From contig CAIXRA010000040.1 of assembly GCA_903921725.1 (NCBI GenBank), forward strand, positions 97,664 to 161,663: a DNA stretch of 64,000 bases, written 5' to 3'. The DNA comes from an uncultured Lentisphaerota bacterium (GTDB lineage Bacteria; Verrucomicrobiota; Lentisphaeria; Oligosphaerales; CAITYL01). Under the pieces are notes generated by a model. It was not told the DNA's origin, did no database searches, and saw only the letters and a program-made list of their open reading frames with translations. A program made the translations under genes and the position numbers. This document shows positions 1 through 8,031 of this stretch, piece after piece. The number at the start of each line of letters is the position of its first letter. Within the stretch, counting starts at the first letter, position 1.

Positions 1-609
1 GGGCCGCTCGCGGACGCCCCCTTCCTCCGATGCCTCCTGGGCGGCACTGGGGAGCATGACGCGCAGGGTCTCGTCGGCGTACCAGAGCGCTTCGTCGGAG
101 GACAGGATTCCCTCCTCCACGGCACGCGCCAGAAGGCGGAACAGGATGCGGTCCCCGGCGAGAATGCCGACGACCTGGCGCATGACGCGCGACTCGCCCG
201 GGAGTTCGATGGGGAACACCCGCTTGTCCTCGCCGTCGAGCAGGTTGTCGGCGGAGGTCACCCAGAGGCGGAACAGATGGTTGATCCGGGCATGGAAGCG
301 GCGCCGGGCGGGCGGGATACCGAGCAGATGATAGGACGCCTGGAAGAGCGTCGAGAAGAGGTTCCGGCGGAAGGAGAAAAGAGCCTCCGGCACCGGCGCC
401 AGGCCGCAGCGGAATTCAGGCGGCGCGTCCGCCGGGGCCGCCAGCAGCCCGCCGGACATGGCATACAGCTCGCGCGTGGCGCCGGTGCATTCGGCAAACC
501 CCGCCGCCAGCGCGCCGCAGGAGAGCCAAGCCCGCTCCAGTTCCCCGTGCAGTTCATCCATGCGCTGGCCCACCCTTTTCGTGGCGGCGACTCCACCGCC
601 GGCTTTCAT
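1..609 (-). CDS. Isoprenoid-synthase-like protein, C-terminally cut by window edge
   Basis: An open frame of 203 codons runs from an ATG at 609 to the window edge with no stop, so only the N-terminal part is visible. The start lies 30 bases after the rlmN stop on the same strand, suggesting cotranscription. The visible protein is largely helical. It has an Asp-rich segment, DNLLDGEDK, after a helix of the form RINHLFRLWVTSA, which resembles the first Asp-rich metal-binding motif of all-alpha class 1 isoprenoid synthases, although it is not a canonical DDxxD. The family assignment rests on this motif and the helical pattern and is tentative. An alternative start at 561 (MDELHGELERAW) is possible. 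Substrate and product cannot be told from the sequence. Confidence 0.5.
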   Translation of the reverse strand, partial: MKAGGGVAATKRVGQRMDELHGELERAWLSCGALAAGFAECTGATRELYAMSGGLLAAPADAPPEFRCGLAPVPEALFSFRRNLFSTLFQASYHLLGIPPARRRFHARINHLFRLWVTSADNLLDGEDKRVFPIELPGESRVMRQVVGILAGDRILFRLLARAVEEGILSSDEALWYADETLRVMLPSAAQEASEEGGVRERP

Positions 610-639
610 GCATCCGGCCCGGGCTGGGGCGGCGCGACG

Positions 640-1692
640 TCACTCCTCGTTTTCAACGGACTCCGGCGGCAGTCCCATGGTCTGGCGGCGGAGCTGGCCG
701 CAGGCGGCCTGGATGTCGGCCCCCATCTCCTTGCGGACGGCGACCTGGATTCCCTGCTTCACCAGTTCGTCCACGATGCGCTGGACGCCGGCGCGGTCCG
801 GCGCGGAGAACTTGCCGCGGCCGGTGCTGTTGTAGGGGATGATGTTGACCTTGGCCCGGCAATCGCGCGCCAGCCGCGCCAGCCCGGCGATCTCCGCATG
901 GGTGTCGTTCATACCCCGGATTAGGGCGTACTCGAAGGTGACCATGCGCCCGGCCATCTCGCGGTATTCGCGGCAGGCGTCGAGGATGTCGACGAGCGGG
1001 TAGCGGTTTTCCTTGGGGATGAGCTTGGCGCGGGTCTCGTCCGTCGAGGCATGGAGCGAGAGGGCAAGGTTCCACTGGCGCTCGGATTCGGCGAGCTTCC
1101 GGATGCCGGGGACGATGCCGCTGGTGGAGACGGTGATGTGGCGCTGGCCGAAGCCGAGCTTGTCCGGGTCGCAGATCGTGTCCAGAGCCGTCAGCAGGTT
1201 GTCCAGGTTCAGCAGCGGCTCGCCCATGCCCATGACAACGATATTGTTGACGCGCTCCTTGAGTTCGCGGCAGGAGAAAATCACCTGGTCCACGATCTCC
1301 GAAGCCGTCAGGTTCCGCACCAGGCCACCCGCGCCGCTGGCGCAGAAGGCGCAGCGCACCGGACAGCCGACCTGGGTGCTGATGCAGACAGTGTCGCGGC
1401 GGGGCGAAGGGATGAGCACGCCCTCGATGGTCTCGCAGTCGCCGAGCTGGAAAAGGTATTTCTTCGTGCCGTCGGACGCCTGGCGCATGCCGGCGGGGAC
1501 GAGGGCGAACGCCAGGAAATCCGCCTCCAGCGCCTCGCGCAGCCCCTTGGGGAGGTTGGTCATCTCGGCGAACGACATGACCCAGCGCTTGTAGAGCCAT
1601 TCGTCAATCTGCTTCTGGCGGAAGGCGGGCTCGTTGTGGGCGGTGAACCAGGCGGCCTTCGCCTCGGCGGTCAAATCCTTGAACAGTTTCAT
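640..1692 (-). CDS. rlmN: 23S rRNA (adenine-2503-C2)-methyltransferase RlmN
   Basis: Radical SAM enzyme that methylates C2 of A2503 in 23S rRNA and, in this family, A37 of some tRNAs. The 350-residue length is normal. The iron-sulfur cluster motif C-x3-C-x2-C is seen as CPVRCAFC (Cys110, 114, 117). The family's C-terminal catalytic cysteine is in ADIQAACGQL, and GMNDTHAEI and FEYALIRGMND are typical RlmN segments. The start overlaps the stop of the upstream glycosyltransferase by 4 bases (ATGA), so the two are probably translationally coupled. The isoprenoid-synthase-like gene follows 30 bases downstream. Confidence 0.96.
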   Translation of the reverse strand: MKLFKDLTAEAKAAWFTAHNEPAFRQKQIDEWLYKRWVMSFAEMTNLPKGLREALEADFLAFALVPAGMRQASDGTKKYLFQLGDCETIEGVLIPSPRRDTVCISTQVGCPVRCAFCASGAGGLVRNLTASEIVDQVIFSCRELKERVNNIVVMGMGEPLLNLDNLLTALDTICDPDKLGFGQRHITVSTSGIVPGIRKLAESERQWNLALSLHASTDETRAKLIPKENRYPLVDILDACREYREMAGRMVTFEYALIRGMNDTHAEIAGLARLARDCRAKVNIIPYNSTGRGKFSAPDRAGVQRIVDELVKQGIQVAVRKEMGADIQAACGQLRRQTMGLPPESVENEE

Positions 1693-3527
1693 TTCGTGTC
1701 CTTTTTCGGGGCGGTTTCCGGCGGCGCGGCCAGGCCGGGATGTTTTTCAACGGCGGGTTTCAAGGTTCCCCGGTACATCCGGAGCAGCTGCGTCTCCGCA
1801 TCGTCCGACCCGGGTATTTCGCCCCGCTCCAGGCGCAGCAGACAGCCGGGATGCGGACGCCACTGCCAGATCGGCAGCGGATGCCGCCTCCAGTGGACGG
1901 GGGGACTGCACGGCGTCCAGGAACGCGTCTCCAGGATGGGCGGTTTGGCATCACCCAACACATGCAGTTCGCGCACGTCGGCCGGCAACCTGTCGGCCGA
2001 CTCCACGCTCCGCACCACGTGTCCGAGGTACACCGTTTCGCGCACCAGGTAATCCTTGGGCAGCTTGTAAACCGTCGCGCCAGGCGGCAGTCCGGCGGCC
2101 AGGAGCCGGCTGTTCCCGCGGTGGTTCTCGAAGAAGAGCATGCGGAACGCCGGATGGAACGAGAGCACGGCCAACTGCACCGCCGCCGTGGCGCACGCCA
2201 GACGCAGCCAGAAGGGAAACGTGCCGCCGGGGCGGCAGACGCGCCGCAGCCAGAGAGCGAGAAGGACCGCGGCAAGCGCCGCGGCCATGCACGAAAACAG
2301 CAGCCGCCGGTCCAGGCCGTCGACCTCAATCCAGCCGGCGGCGCAAAGCCCCGCCGCGGCCGCCGAACCGCCGCCGAGCAGCAGCGCCGCCCCGGCCATC
2401 CAGCGAGGGACGAACGCCACGGCGCCGTGAAAGCGGCGCAGCAGGATCTCAGCGTGCAGCCCCGCCAGCACCGCCAGCGGCGCGGTCAGCAGCAGCGGTG
2501 CCTGCGGCAGGAGCCACGGCAGGAACCAGCCGCCGAAAAAGAGCACCGAGACCAGTGTACGGAGGAACTTGCAGAAGACGGGCGTCCGCTCCACCGCGCG
2601 GAACTCCACGCAGAGGCCGGGCCAGGCCAGCACCGCCCACGGCAGCAGCCCGGCGGCCGTCCGGAACGGATAGGAAAGGAGATGGGAGAAATAGCCGTCC
2701 GGCGTGACCGCCTCGGCGGGCGACAGCCAAGTGAACATCGTCTGCCCCGGCAGCGCGCGCTCCCATACCATCGCCAGCGCCGCCAGCAGCACCAGCGACA
2801 GCGCATGCGTCCAGGTCCAGAAGCGCGGCCAGATCCGCAGCGGCCAGCGCAGGAAGCACAGCGGCAGGTAGAAATAGACCACGCCCATGACGCCGAGGGC
2901 CAGGAACGCCAGCGCGGCGAACAGCGGCCCGCCCAGCCAGGCGGCGTTCCAGTTGCGCATCACCCGCAGCTGCCGGTACCAGTAAAACCAGCCGGCGGCC
3001 AGCAGCGCCGCGGCCAGGGTGTGCGCGTCCCCCCGGCGCCCGGCCTCCAGCATCAGCACCGTCCCGGAAACCATCGCCGCCGCCACCGCGCCCGCCAGAT
3101 GCCCGCCGGAGCGGGCCGCCTGGTGCCCGCAGAGGCCGGCCAGCGCCAACACCCCCAGCACGGAGGGCAGCCGCACGCTCCACTCCGGAGAAAGCCCGAA
3201 CGCGGAGCCGAGGGCGGCCAGCCAGGTGTACAGCGGGAACATCGGCACGGACTCCCCGTTCAGCGTCGCGCCGAACAGGTCGCCGGAGTCCCGCAGACCG
3301 GCGGCGGCCGCGGCGCGCAGCGCCTCCGTCACCTGCAGCTCGCGCAGGCCGAGGAACGGCAGGTACATCAGCGCCGCCAGCGCCAGCACCGGCATCCACC
3401 AGTTTTTCTTCGGAATCGGTTCCGTATACAGCACAGTCGGGGCTCCCTCCGGAATCACCGCCCAATATAAGCCGGAATTTCCCGCACGCCGCCGAGGTGC
3501 ATCCGTGGGGCCCTCCAAGATATTCAT
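1689..3527 (-). CDS. Multi-spanning membrane glycosyltransferase (ArnT/PMT-like, GT-C fold)
   Basis: A 612-residue protein with about ten hydrophobic segments and a soluble C-terminal third. Following a hydrophobic first helix (WWMPVLALAALMYLPFLGL), the first loop carries REL and a DLFGATLNGES stretch, as in the lipid-linked sugar transferases of the ArnT/PMT (GT83/GT39) type, which use polyprenyl-phosphate sugars at the outer face of the inner membrane. The start chosen is MNILEGPTD at 3527. A longer frame reaches 3677 but would overlap the divergent TonB-like gene and has non-conserved sequence. It is the first gene of a probable operon with rlmN. Acceptor and sugar are unknown; a lipid A or exopolysaccharide modification role is only a guess. 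Confidence 0.75.
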   Translation of the reverse strand: MNILEGPTDAPRRRAGNSGLYWAVIPEGAPTVLYTEPIPKKNWWMPVLALAALMYLPFLGLRELQVTEALRAAAAAGLRDSGDLFGATLNGESVPMFPLYTWLAALGSAFGLSPEWSVRLPSVLGVLALAGLCGHQAARSGGHLAGAVAAAMVSGTVLMLEAGRRGDAHTLAAALLAAGWFYWYRQLRVMRNWNAAWLGGPLFAALAFLALGVMGVVYFYLPLCFLRWPLRIWPRFWTWTHALSLVLLAALAMVWERALPGQTMFTWLSPAEAVTPDGYFSHLLSYPFRTAAGLLPWAVLAWPGLCVEFRAVERTPVFCKFLRTLVSVLFFGGWFLPWLLPQAPLLLTAPLAVLAGLHAEILLRRFHGAVAFVPRWMAGAALLLGGGSAAAAGLCAAGWIEVDGLDRRLLFSCMAAALAAVLLALWLRRVCRPGGTFPFWLRLACATAAVQLAVLSFHPAFRMLFFENHRGNSRLLAAGLPPGATVYKLPKDYLVRETVYLGHVVRSVESADRLPADVRELHVLGDAKPPILETRSWTPCSPPVHWRRHPLPIWQWRPHPGCLLRLERGEIPGSDDAETQLLRMYRGTLKPAVEKHPGLAAPPETAPKKDTK

Positions 3528-3563
3528 GTGCGCGGACGGGGAAAAATCGCGCGCGAAGTGTAG

Positions 3564-3569
3564 ATTATA
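3564..3569 (-). promoter_or_regulatory. Candidate -10 element for the glycosyltransferase-rlmN operon
   Basis: On the minus strand this reads TATAAT, a perfect -10 hexamer, 37 bases upstream of the glycosyltransferase start. No good -35 hexamer is seen at 16-18 bases. The divergent TonB-like gene starts at 3633, so this short gap must hold promoters for both directions. Confidence 0.4.
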
Positions 3570-3632
3570 CAAAAGACAGCGGAACGGGGCCGTTTCCCCG
3601 GCCGCCGCTGCCGGATTGCAGGCTGGCATTCC

Positions 3633-4616
3633 ATGAAAGAACTCAACAAAGGCACCGTCACCTCGATTCTGGTTCACGGAATCGTGCTGGGCGGCTTTGT
3701 CTGGGTGACCAGCGGCGACTACAGCCTGTCGGACGCGGGCGACGACGCCCCGGCCGGCGATGCCGGCCTCAGCGCGGCGCTCGCCGGCGGTCCGGTTGAC
3801 GTCAGCAATCTCACCCCCACCCCGCCCCTGCCGACTCCCCTTCCCGCAGAGAAACCGGACGAGCCGCAGATGCCGCCGGAACTCACGGCTCCGCCCAAGG
3901 CCGATCCGACCCCCGAGGCCACCCCGGAACCGGAAAACAAGAACGTTCCCGACGGCGTGCCGGTGCTTGAGCGGAAGAAACCGGTCGAGCCGCCCAAGAA
4001 ACTCGTCCAGCCGACACCCAAAAAGACGGTCACCCCGCCCACCAAGAAAACATCCGTCACCGCGCCCACGGCCGCCAGCAGCACGGAAAAACGCCTCGCG
4101 GACATGAAGGCGCGCATGGCCGCCTCCCGGCAGCAGGCCTCCGGCAAGGCTGCGAAGGCGGCGGCACAGCGGAAGCTCGCCGTGGTAAATGCTTTCGGAA
4201 ACGGCGGCACCAGCACCGATGCCATCCGCAGCGCCATCGGTAGCGGCGTCCGCAACGACCGCATCAGCGTGGGCCCGGGTGGCGGCGGCGGGAACGGCGG
4301 CAACGGCGCGGGCGGAGCGGGCGGACGCGACAACGGGTTCGGCGGCGCGATGCGCGGCTTCCTGGACCGCGCCTGGCAGCAGCCGACGCGGGCCGAGGTC
4401 GGCGGCGGCAACCCCGTCGTCACGGTCAGCTTCACCGTCGCGCCCGACGGCACCATCACCGCCTCCCGCGTCACCCGGTCGAGCGGCACCGGCCCCATGG
4501 ACGCCAGCATCGCCGACCTCCTCAAGAGCCTCCGCGGCCGCAAGGCGCCTCCGCCCTCCCGCTACGGCATCACCTCAAGCGACACCTACCAGGTGGACTT
4601 CCACCTGCGGGATTGA
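3633..4616 (+). CDS. TonB/TolA-like energy transducer with Pro- and Gly-rich linker
   Basis: A 327-residue envelope protein. It has an N-terminal membrane anchor (residues about 10-27, TSILVHGIVLGGFVWV), a long Pro/Lys-rich periplasmic arm (about 60-145), a basic Ala-rich helix, a glycine-rich hinge (about 210-235, GPGGGGGNGGNG) and a C-terminal TonB-type domain (about 240-327) with VTVSFTVAPDGTI and a DASIADLL helix. It should couple the proton motive force, through the ExbB/ExbD pair that follows, to an outer-membrane receptor or to envelope integrity. The C-terminal domain resembles TolA/TonB family ends equally well, so TonB versus TolA is undecided. A second, different TonB follows exbD. 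Confidence 0.8.
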   Translation: MKELNKGTVTSILVHGIVLGGFVWVTSGDYSLSDAGDDAPAGDAGLSAALAGGPVDVSNLTPTPPLPTPLPAEKPDEPQMPPELTAPPKADPTPEATPEPENKNVPDGVPVLERKKPVEPPKKLVQPTPKKTVTPPTKKTSVTAPTAASSTEKRLADMKARMAASRQQASGKAAKAAAQRKLAVVNAFGNGGTSTDAIRSAIGSGVRNDRISVGPGGGGGNGGNGAGGAGGRDNGFGGAMRGFLDRAWQQPTRAEVGGGNPVVTVSFTVAPDGTITASRVTRSSGTGPMDASIADLLKSLRGRKAPPPSRYGITSSDTYQVDFHLRD

Positions 4617-4631
4617 CAACCGTCATCCGGC

Positions 4632-4659
4632 TTGAGGTTGACCATTGCACCGGTATATT
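4632..4659 (+). promoter_or_regulatory. Candidate sigma-70-type promoter upstream of exbB
   Basis: TTGAGG (4632-4637), a 16-base spacer and TATATT (4654-4659) lie in the 91-base gap between the TonB-like gene and exbB, about 50 bases before the exbB ATG. This would let exbB-exbD-tonB be transcribed separately from the first transducer. Confidence 0.45.
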
Positions 4660-4707
4660 CTTCTCTCTTTGTCCGGAATTCACACCTGAAACCGCGGGAC
4701 AGCCATC

Positions 4708-5139
4708 ATGGAATATCTGAAGGAATTCATTGACTACGGTCTGATCGGCTTCCTCATGGTGCTCAGCGTGATCTCCGTCGCCATCGGCGTCGAGCGCTGG
4801 CTTGTCTACCGGCAGGTGCGACTGAGTGACTTCACCGACCGCCGCGAGTTCGAGATTTATCTGACGACGCGGCTGCACCTCATCGCCACCATCGCCAGCA
4901 ACGCCCCGTACATCGGCCTGCTCGGCACCGTGCTCGGCATCATGGCCACCTTCTACAGCATCGGCGGCGATGCGGGTATGGACCCGAAGGTCATCATGAA
5001 GGGACTCGCCCTCGCCCTCAAGGCGACGGCCATCGGCCTGCTGGTCGCCATTCCGGCCGTGACCATGTACAACATGCTCCTCCGCCGGGTCCGGGTCCTC
5101 ATCATGCGCTGGGAGAGTGAAAATGAGCGCGATGGGTGA
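4708..5139 (+). CDS. exbB: ExbB/TolQ-family proton channel subunit
   Basis: A 143-residue inner-membrane protein, the short ExbB form. It has one N-terminal membrane helix (about 8-28, YGLIGFLMVLSVISVAIGVE) and, after a cytoplasmic loop, the two conserved helices: APYIGLLGTVLGIMATF (about 65-83) and GLALALKATAIGLLVAIPAV (about 97-117). The GLLGTVxGI and ALxATAIGLxVAIPA signatures are diagnostic for the MotA/TolQ/ExbB family. With ExbD it forms the proton-driven motor energising TonB or Tol transducers. The stop overlaps the exbD start. Confidence 0.93.
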   Translation: MEYLKEFIDYGLIGFLMVLSVISVAIGVERWLVYRQVRLSDFTDRREFEIYLTTRLHLIATIASNAPYIGLLGTVLGIMATFYSIGGDAGMDPKVIMKGLALALKATAIGLLVAIPAVTMYNMLLRRVRVLIMRWESENERDG

Positions 5140-5524
5140 AAAAGAGTTCGACTACATGAACGTCATCCCGCTGGTGGACGTCATGCTCGTACTGCTCACG
5201 ATTGTGCTGACCACCTCGACATTCATCGCCACCGGCGCGATCAAGGTCGAGCTGCCGGGCGTGAAGAAAAACACGCCCTCCCTGCAGAAGAAGACCGTCA
5301 TGCTCATCATCAACGGCCGCGGCGACTGCTACCTCAACGATCGCCCCGTCCGGGACGATGACCTGCGGCGCGGCACCGGCCTGCCGATGGACCGCGAGAC
5401 GCCGATCCTGATCCGGGCCGACAAGGCGTTGCCGCTGCAGAAGTTTGTGGATGTCCTGCATGCCGTCAAGATGCTCGGCTTCAAGGCGGTGAGCATCCAG
5501 ACCCAGGAAAAGGGTCCGTCATGA
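5123..5524 (+). CDS. exbD: ExbD/TolR-family biopolymer transport protein
   Basis: A 133-residue protein with a single N-terminal membrane helix carrying the conserved Asp in NVIPLVDVMLVLLTIV, followed by a periplasmic domain with the family's metal-free alpha/beta pattern. The Asp in PLVDVM is the proton-binding residue of ExbD/TolR. The start is taken at ATG 5123, overlapping exbB by 17 bases with GGGAGAG just upstream. A GTG at 5117 lies inside that ribosome-binding site and is less likely. It overlaps the following tonB by 4 bases (ATGA), so exbB, exbD and tonB form one tightly coupled unit. Confidence 0.92.
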   Translation: MSAMGEKEFDYMNVIPLVDVMLVLLTIVLTTSTFIATGAIKVELPGVKKNTPSLQKKTVMLIINGRGDCYLNDRPVRDDDLRRGTGLPMDRETPILIRADKALPLQKFVDVLHAVKMLGFKAVSIQTQEKGPS

Positions 5525-6267
5525 AGCGGCACGTCCATGTCCTCGGCTTCTCGCTGCTGGTGCATGGCCTCTGCGTTGCCTCCATCTGGTGCCTCATCGC
5601 CTTCTCCCCGCGCACCGCCGAATCGGTGCAGTTCCTCGACCTTTCCCTGCTCCCGTCCTCTGCACCGGCACCCGCGCCGCAGCCGGCCGCCGCGCCCCGC
5701 GTCGCAGCCGCAAAGCCGGTGCCGGCTCGACCGCCCACACCCCGCCCGCAACCGCCGGCCGAACCCGTGAAACTGCTTCCCTCCGCGCCGCCGGAAACCG
5801 CCGCCGTTCCGCCGCCGCCCACCGCACCGCCGGCCGTTCCGGCCGCGGCGGCGCCGGTGCCGGCCGCGCCGACAGCCGCGCCCGTTGCGGAGTCCGCACC
5901 TATCGCACCGACCACTCCGGCGGCGACGCTCATTGCGGAATCCGCACCCGCGGCAGTCGCCACAACCATCGCCGCCGAAAGCGGCTCCGACACCCTCTCC
6001 GCCACCGACTACAGCCGCATCTCCGACTGTCTCCGCAGGCAGGTTGCTTATCCGTACCGCGCCCGACGGCAAGGGTGGGAGGGCAAAGTCGTGGTCGCCT
6101 TCGTCCTGAAAGCCGACGGCGATGTGGAGGACGTGAAGGTCTCTTCAAGCTCCGGCCATGAGCTGCTGGACGCCAGCGCCGTCGCCGCCGTCCGCAAGGC
6201 CGCGCCATTCCCCTCCATCGGGCGCGCCGCGCGCTTGGTATTCCCCGTCACCTACAAGCTCCGCTGA
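5521..6267 (+). CDS. tonB: TonB energy transducer
   Basis: A 248-residue protein with an N-terminal signal-anchor (LGFSLLVHGLCVASIWCLIAF, about 9-29), a long Pro/Ala-rich arm (about 45-150) to span the periplasm, and a C-terminal TonB domain (about 160-248). That domain has the hallmark YP (VAYPYRARRQGWEG), VVAFVLKADGDVEDVKV and a closing VFPVTYKLR strand. It transmits energy from ExbB/ExbD to TonB-dependent outer-membrane receptors. No receptor gene is in this window. It overlaps exbD by 4 bases. Of the two transducers in this cluster, this one is closest to classical TonB. Confidence 0.9.
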   Translation: MKRHVHVLGFSLLVHGLCVASIWCLIAFSPRTAESVQFLDLSLLPSSAPAPAPQPAAAPRVAAAKPVPARPPTPRPQPPAEPVKLLPSAPPETAAVPPPPTAPPAVPAAAAPVPAAPTAAPVAESAPIAPTTPAATLIAESAPAAVATTIAAESGSDTLSATDYSRISDCLRRQVAYPYRARRQGWEGKVVVAFVLKADGDVEDVKVSSSSGHELLDASAVAAVRKAAPFPSIGRAARLVFPVTYKLR

Positions 6268-6321
6268 CCTATTTGCCGGTGGCCCCGGCCACGCCTTCCA
6301 ACCCATCCTCCGGACGCCTTC

Positions 6322-7155
6322 ATGTCTTTCACCCGCGACTCCAGCCACGGCCGCCCTCCGGTGTCCGTCACGACCGCCCTCCTCGCGCTCAACGCCGTTG
6401 TGTTCCTGATGCAGCTCTGGCTGGGGGGGGACGGCGACCCGCAACAGGCGCGGCAACCCGTGGAGGACGCGCTGGCGCTGACCGCCGGCTCCATCCGCCA
6501 CTGGGAGCTTTGGCGGCTGCTCACCTGCACCTTTGTGCATTACGGATGGAAGCACATCATCCTGAACATGTGGGGGCTGTTCTTCTTCGGTCAGATGCTG
6601 GAGGCGCAGATCGGACGCGGACGCTTCCTGGCGCTGTACCTCCTCAGCGGAATGCTCGGCTCCGGGCTGTGGCTGGCCTTCAACTGGCAGGTCCCGGCGG
6701 AGCTCGGCGGAGCCAGCGGCTGCGTCTTCGGCGTCGTGGCGGCGGCGGCGGTCTTCTTTCCCGACAACCGGATCATGCTGATGTTTCCGCCGGTGCCGAT
6801 GAAGCTCAAGACCTTTGCCGTGCTGTTCGTCGTCATCGAAATCATCAGCGAACTGGCCGTCCATGACCGCGTCGCCCACCTCGCGCACCTCGGCGGCATG
6901 CTGGTCGGGTTCGTCTTCGCGCTCTGGCTACTGCCGCGCAACCGGCGGCGCAACCTCCTCCGAAAACTGGCACCGGAAGCCGGAGGTGCCCTCAAGCCAG
7001 ACGCCTCCCTCCACCGCTGCGCCCTGTGCGGCGCGACGGAGAAGTCGCACCCGCAGGCGGAGTTCCGCTACTGCACGAAATGCGAGCCCGCCGCCTGCTT
7101 TTGCACGGAACACCTCCACGGGCACGCCCACATTCAGGCGGAGCCAAAAGGCTGA
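6322..7155 (+). CDS. Rhomboid-family intramembrane serine protease with C-terminal Cys/His-rich tail
   Basis: A 277-residue protein. The six-helix rhomboid core spans about residues 15-205. HxxxN in helix 2 is His78 and Asn82 (KHIILNMWG), the catalytic serine is Ser132 in GGASG, and the catalytic histidine is His189 in AHLGGMLVG. Rhomboids cut membrane proteins within the bilayer. After a basic linker, residues 233-268 hold CALC, CTKC, CF-C and several histidines, resembling a zinc ribbon or B-box-like metal site. This tail lies past the sixth helix, so it is probably cytoplasmic and could recruit substrates. The gene starts 54 bases after tonB and may belong to that transcription unit. Confidence 0.88.
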   Translation: MSFTRDSSHGRPPVSVTTALLALNAVVFLMQLWLGGDGDPQQARQPVEDALALTAGSIRHWELWRLLTCTFVHYGWKHIILNMWGLFFFGQMLEAQIGRGRFLALYLLSGMLGSGLWLAFNWQVPAELGGASGCVFGVVAAAAVFFPDNRIMLMFPPVPMKLKTFAVLFVVIEIISELAVHDRVAHLAHLGGMLVGFVFALWLLPRNRRRNLLRKLAPEAGGALKPDASLHRCALCGATEKSHPQAEFRYCTKCEPAACFCTEHLHGHAHIQAEPKG

Positions 7156-7206
7156 CGCCGCAACCCGATGCGTTGCAGGTGCGGAGTCTTCACCGGAAAA
7201 CCGGCG

Positions 7207-8031
7207 TCACTTCGTGGGGTCGCAGGTGTACTGATCGGTTGTCATAAGGTTTTTTCCGTCCGAATCAACCGTGACATAGCCGCAGTGGCCGTCGGCAAAC
7301 ACCATGCCCCACTTGTACCCGCCCTTGGCCGAATGCCAAAACGCCTCAGGATTGACCGCAAATTTGCTGCTCTGCGCCTTGTGGTACAGCTGAAAAAATC
7401 CGCCGGCCTCATACATGACCACATACCGATCGGGGCTCTTCACGCCGGAAAGAAGACGCGAACCAACCTCCTTGCTGCCGCTCCAAATGACAATGCCATT
7501 ATAAGCAACCCCGCTGCCGGTGAAATTCCAGTTGAACGCGCCATAACTGGTTCCGCACACCGCCCAATATTTTTTGCCGTCTGGCGTGATATTGCCCGAA
7601 ACACTGGCCGGCTGGTGGGCACCCGTATCCATGGGGCAACGGGCCACCTTGAGAGGCGGACTTTCGTCGCTCGAATCGTCCGTAATCCCCACATAAGGAC
7701 TCAAAAAACGCTGGGAACCGGGGGAGGTGCTGAAGTAGCCGCCCTTGGCCTTGTTGCCACCGCCAACCCAGGAAAATTCCGTCCCCGCAGTGGTGCCTGG
7801 AGCGGTCCGGCCCGGAAAAGACCCCCGGTTGTCACCGCAATAGGAGATGCAGGCAACGCTGAGCTGCCGCAGGTTGCTTTGGCACTGCACCAGTTTTGCG
7901 TTAGCCTTGACGGAGTTGACCACCGGAAAAAGCAATCCGGCAATAACCAGAATGAGAATGGTGACGGAAAGCAGCTCCACCACGGTGAAGGGTGCCTGCC
8001 TGCTGTTTTTGTTTGAAAAGCAATACCGCAT
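7207..8031 (-). CDS. Type II/IV pseudopilin with H-x-DG-type C-terminus
   Basis: A 274-residue secreted or pilus-like protein. A short basic leader precedes FTVVELLSVTILILVIAGLL, the prepilin cleavage and methylation segment with the conserved Glu at +5. The C-terminal part has HSAKGGYKWGMVFADGH, a version of the H-x9-DG motif typical of large pseudopilin families in planctomycetes and lentisphaeres. The residue before Phe is Pro, not the usual Gly of the peptidase site. ATG 8031 is preferred over a GTG at 8049 because a purine-rich stretch lies just upstream. Base composition is less GC-rich than in the neighbours. No secretion ATPase or prepilin peptidase is nearby. It is probably secreted or surface-exposed; its function is unknown. 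Confidence 0.8.
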   Translation of the reverse strand: MRYCFSNKNSRQAPFTVVELLSVTILILVIAGLLFPVVNSVKANAKLVQCQSNLRQLSVACISYCGDNRGSFPGRTAPGTTAGTEFSWVGGGNKAKGGYFSTSPGSQRFLSPYVGITDDSSDESPPLKVARCPMDTGAHQPASVSGNITPDGKKYWAVCGTSYGAFNWNFTGSGVAYNGIVIWSGSKEVGSRLLSGVKSPDRYVVMYEAGGFFQLYHKAQSSKFAVNPEAFWHSAKGGYKWGMVFADGHCGYVTVDSDGKNLMTTDQYTCDPTK

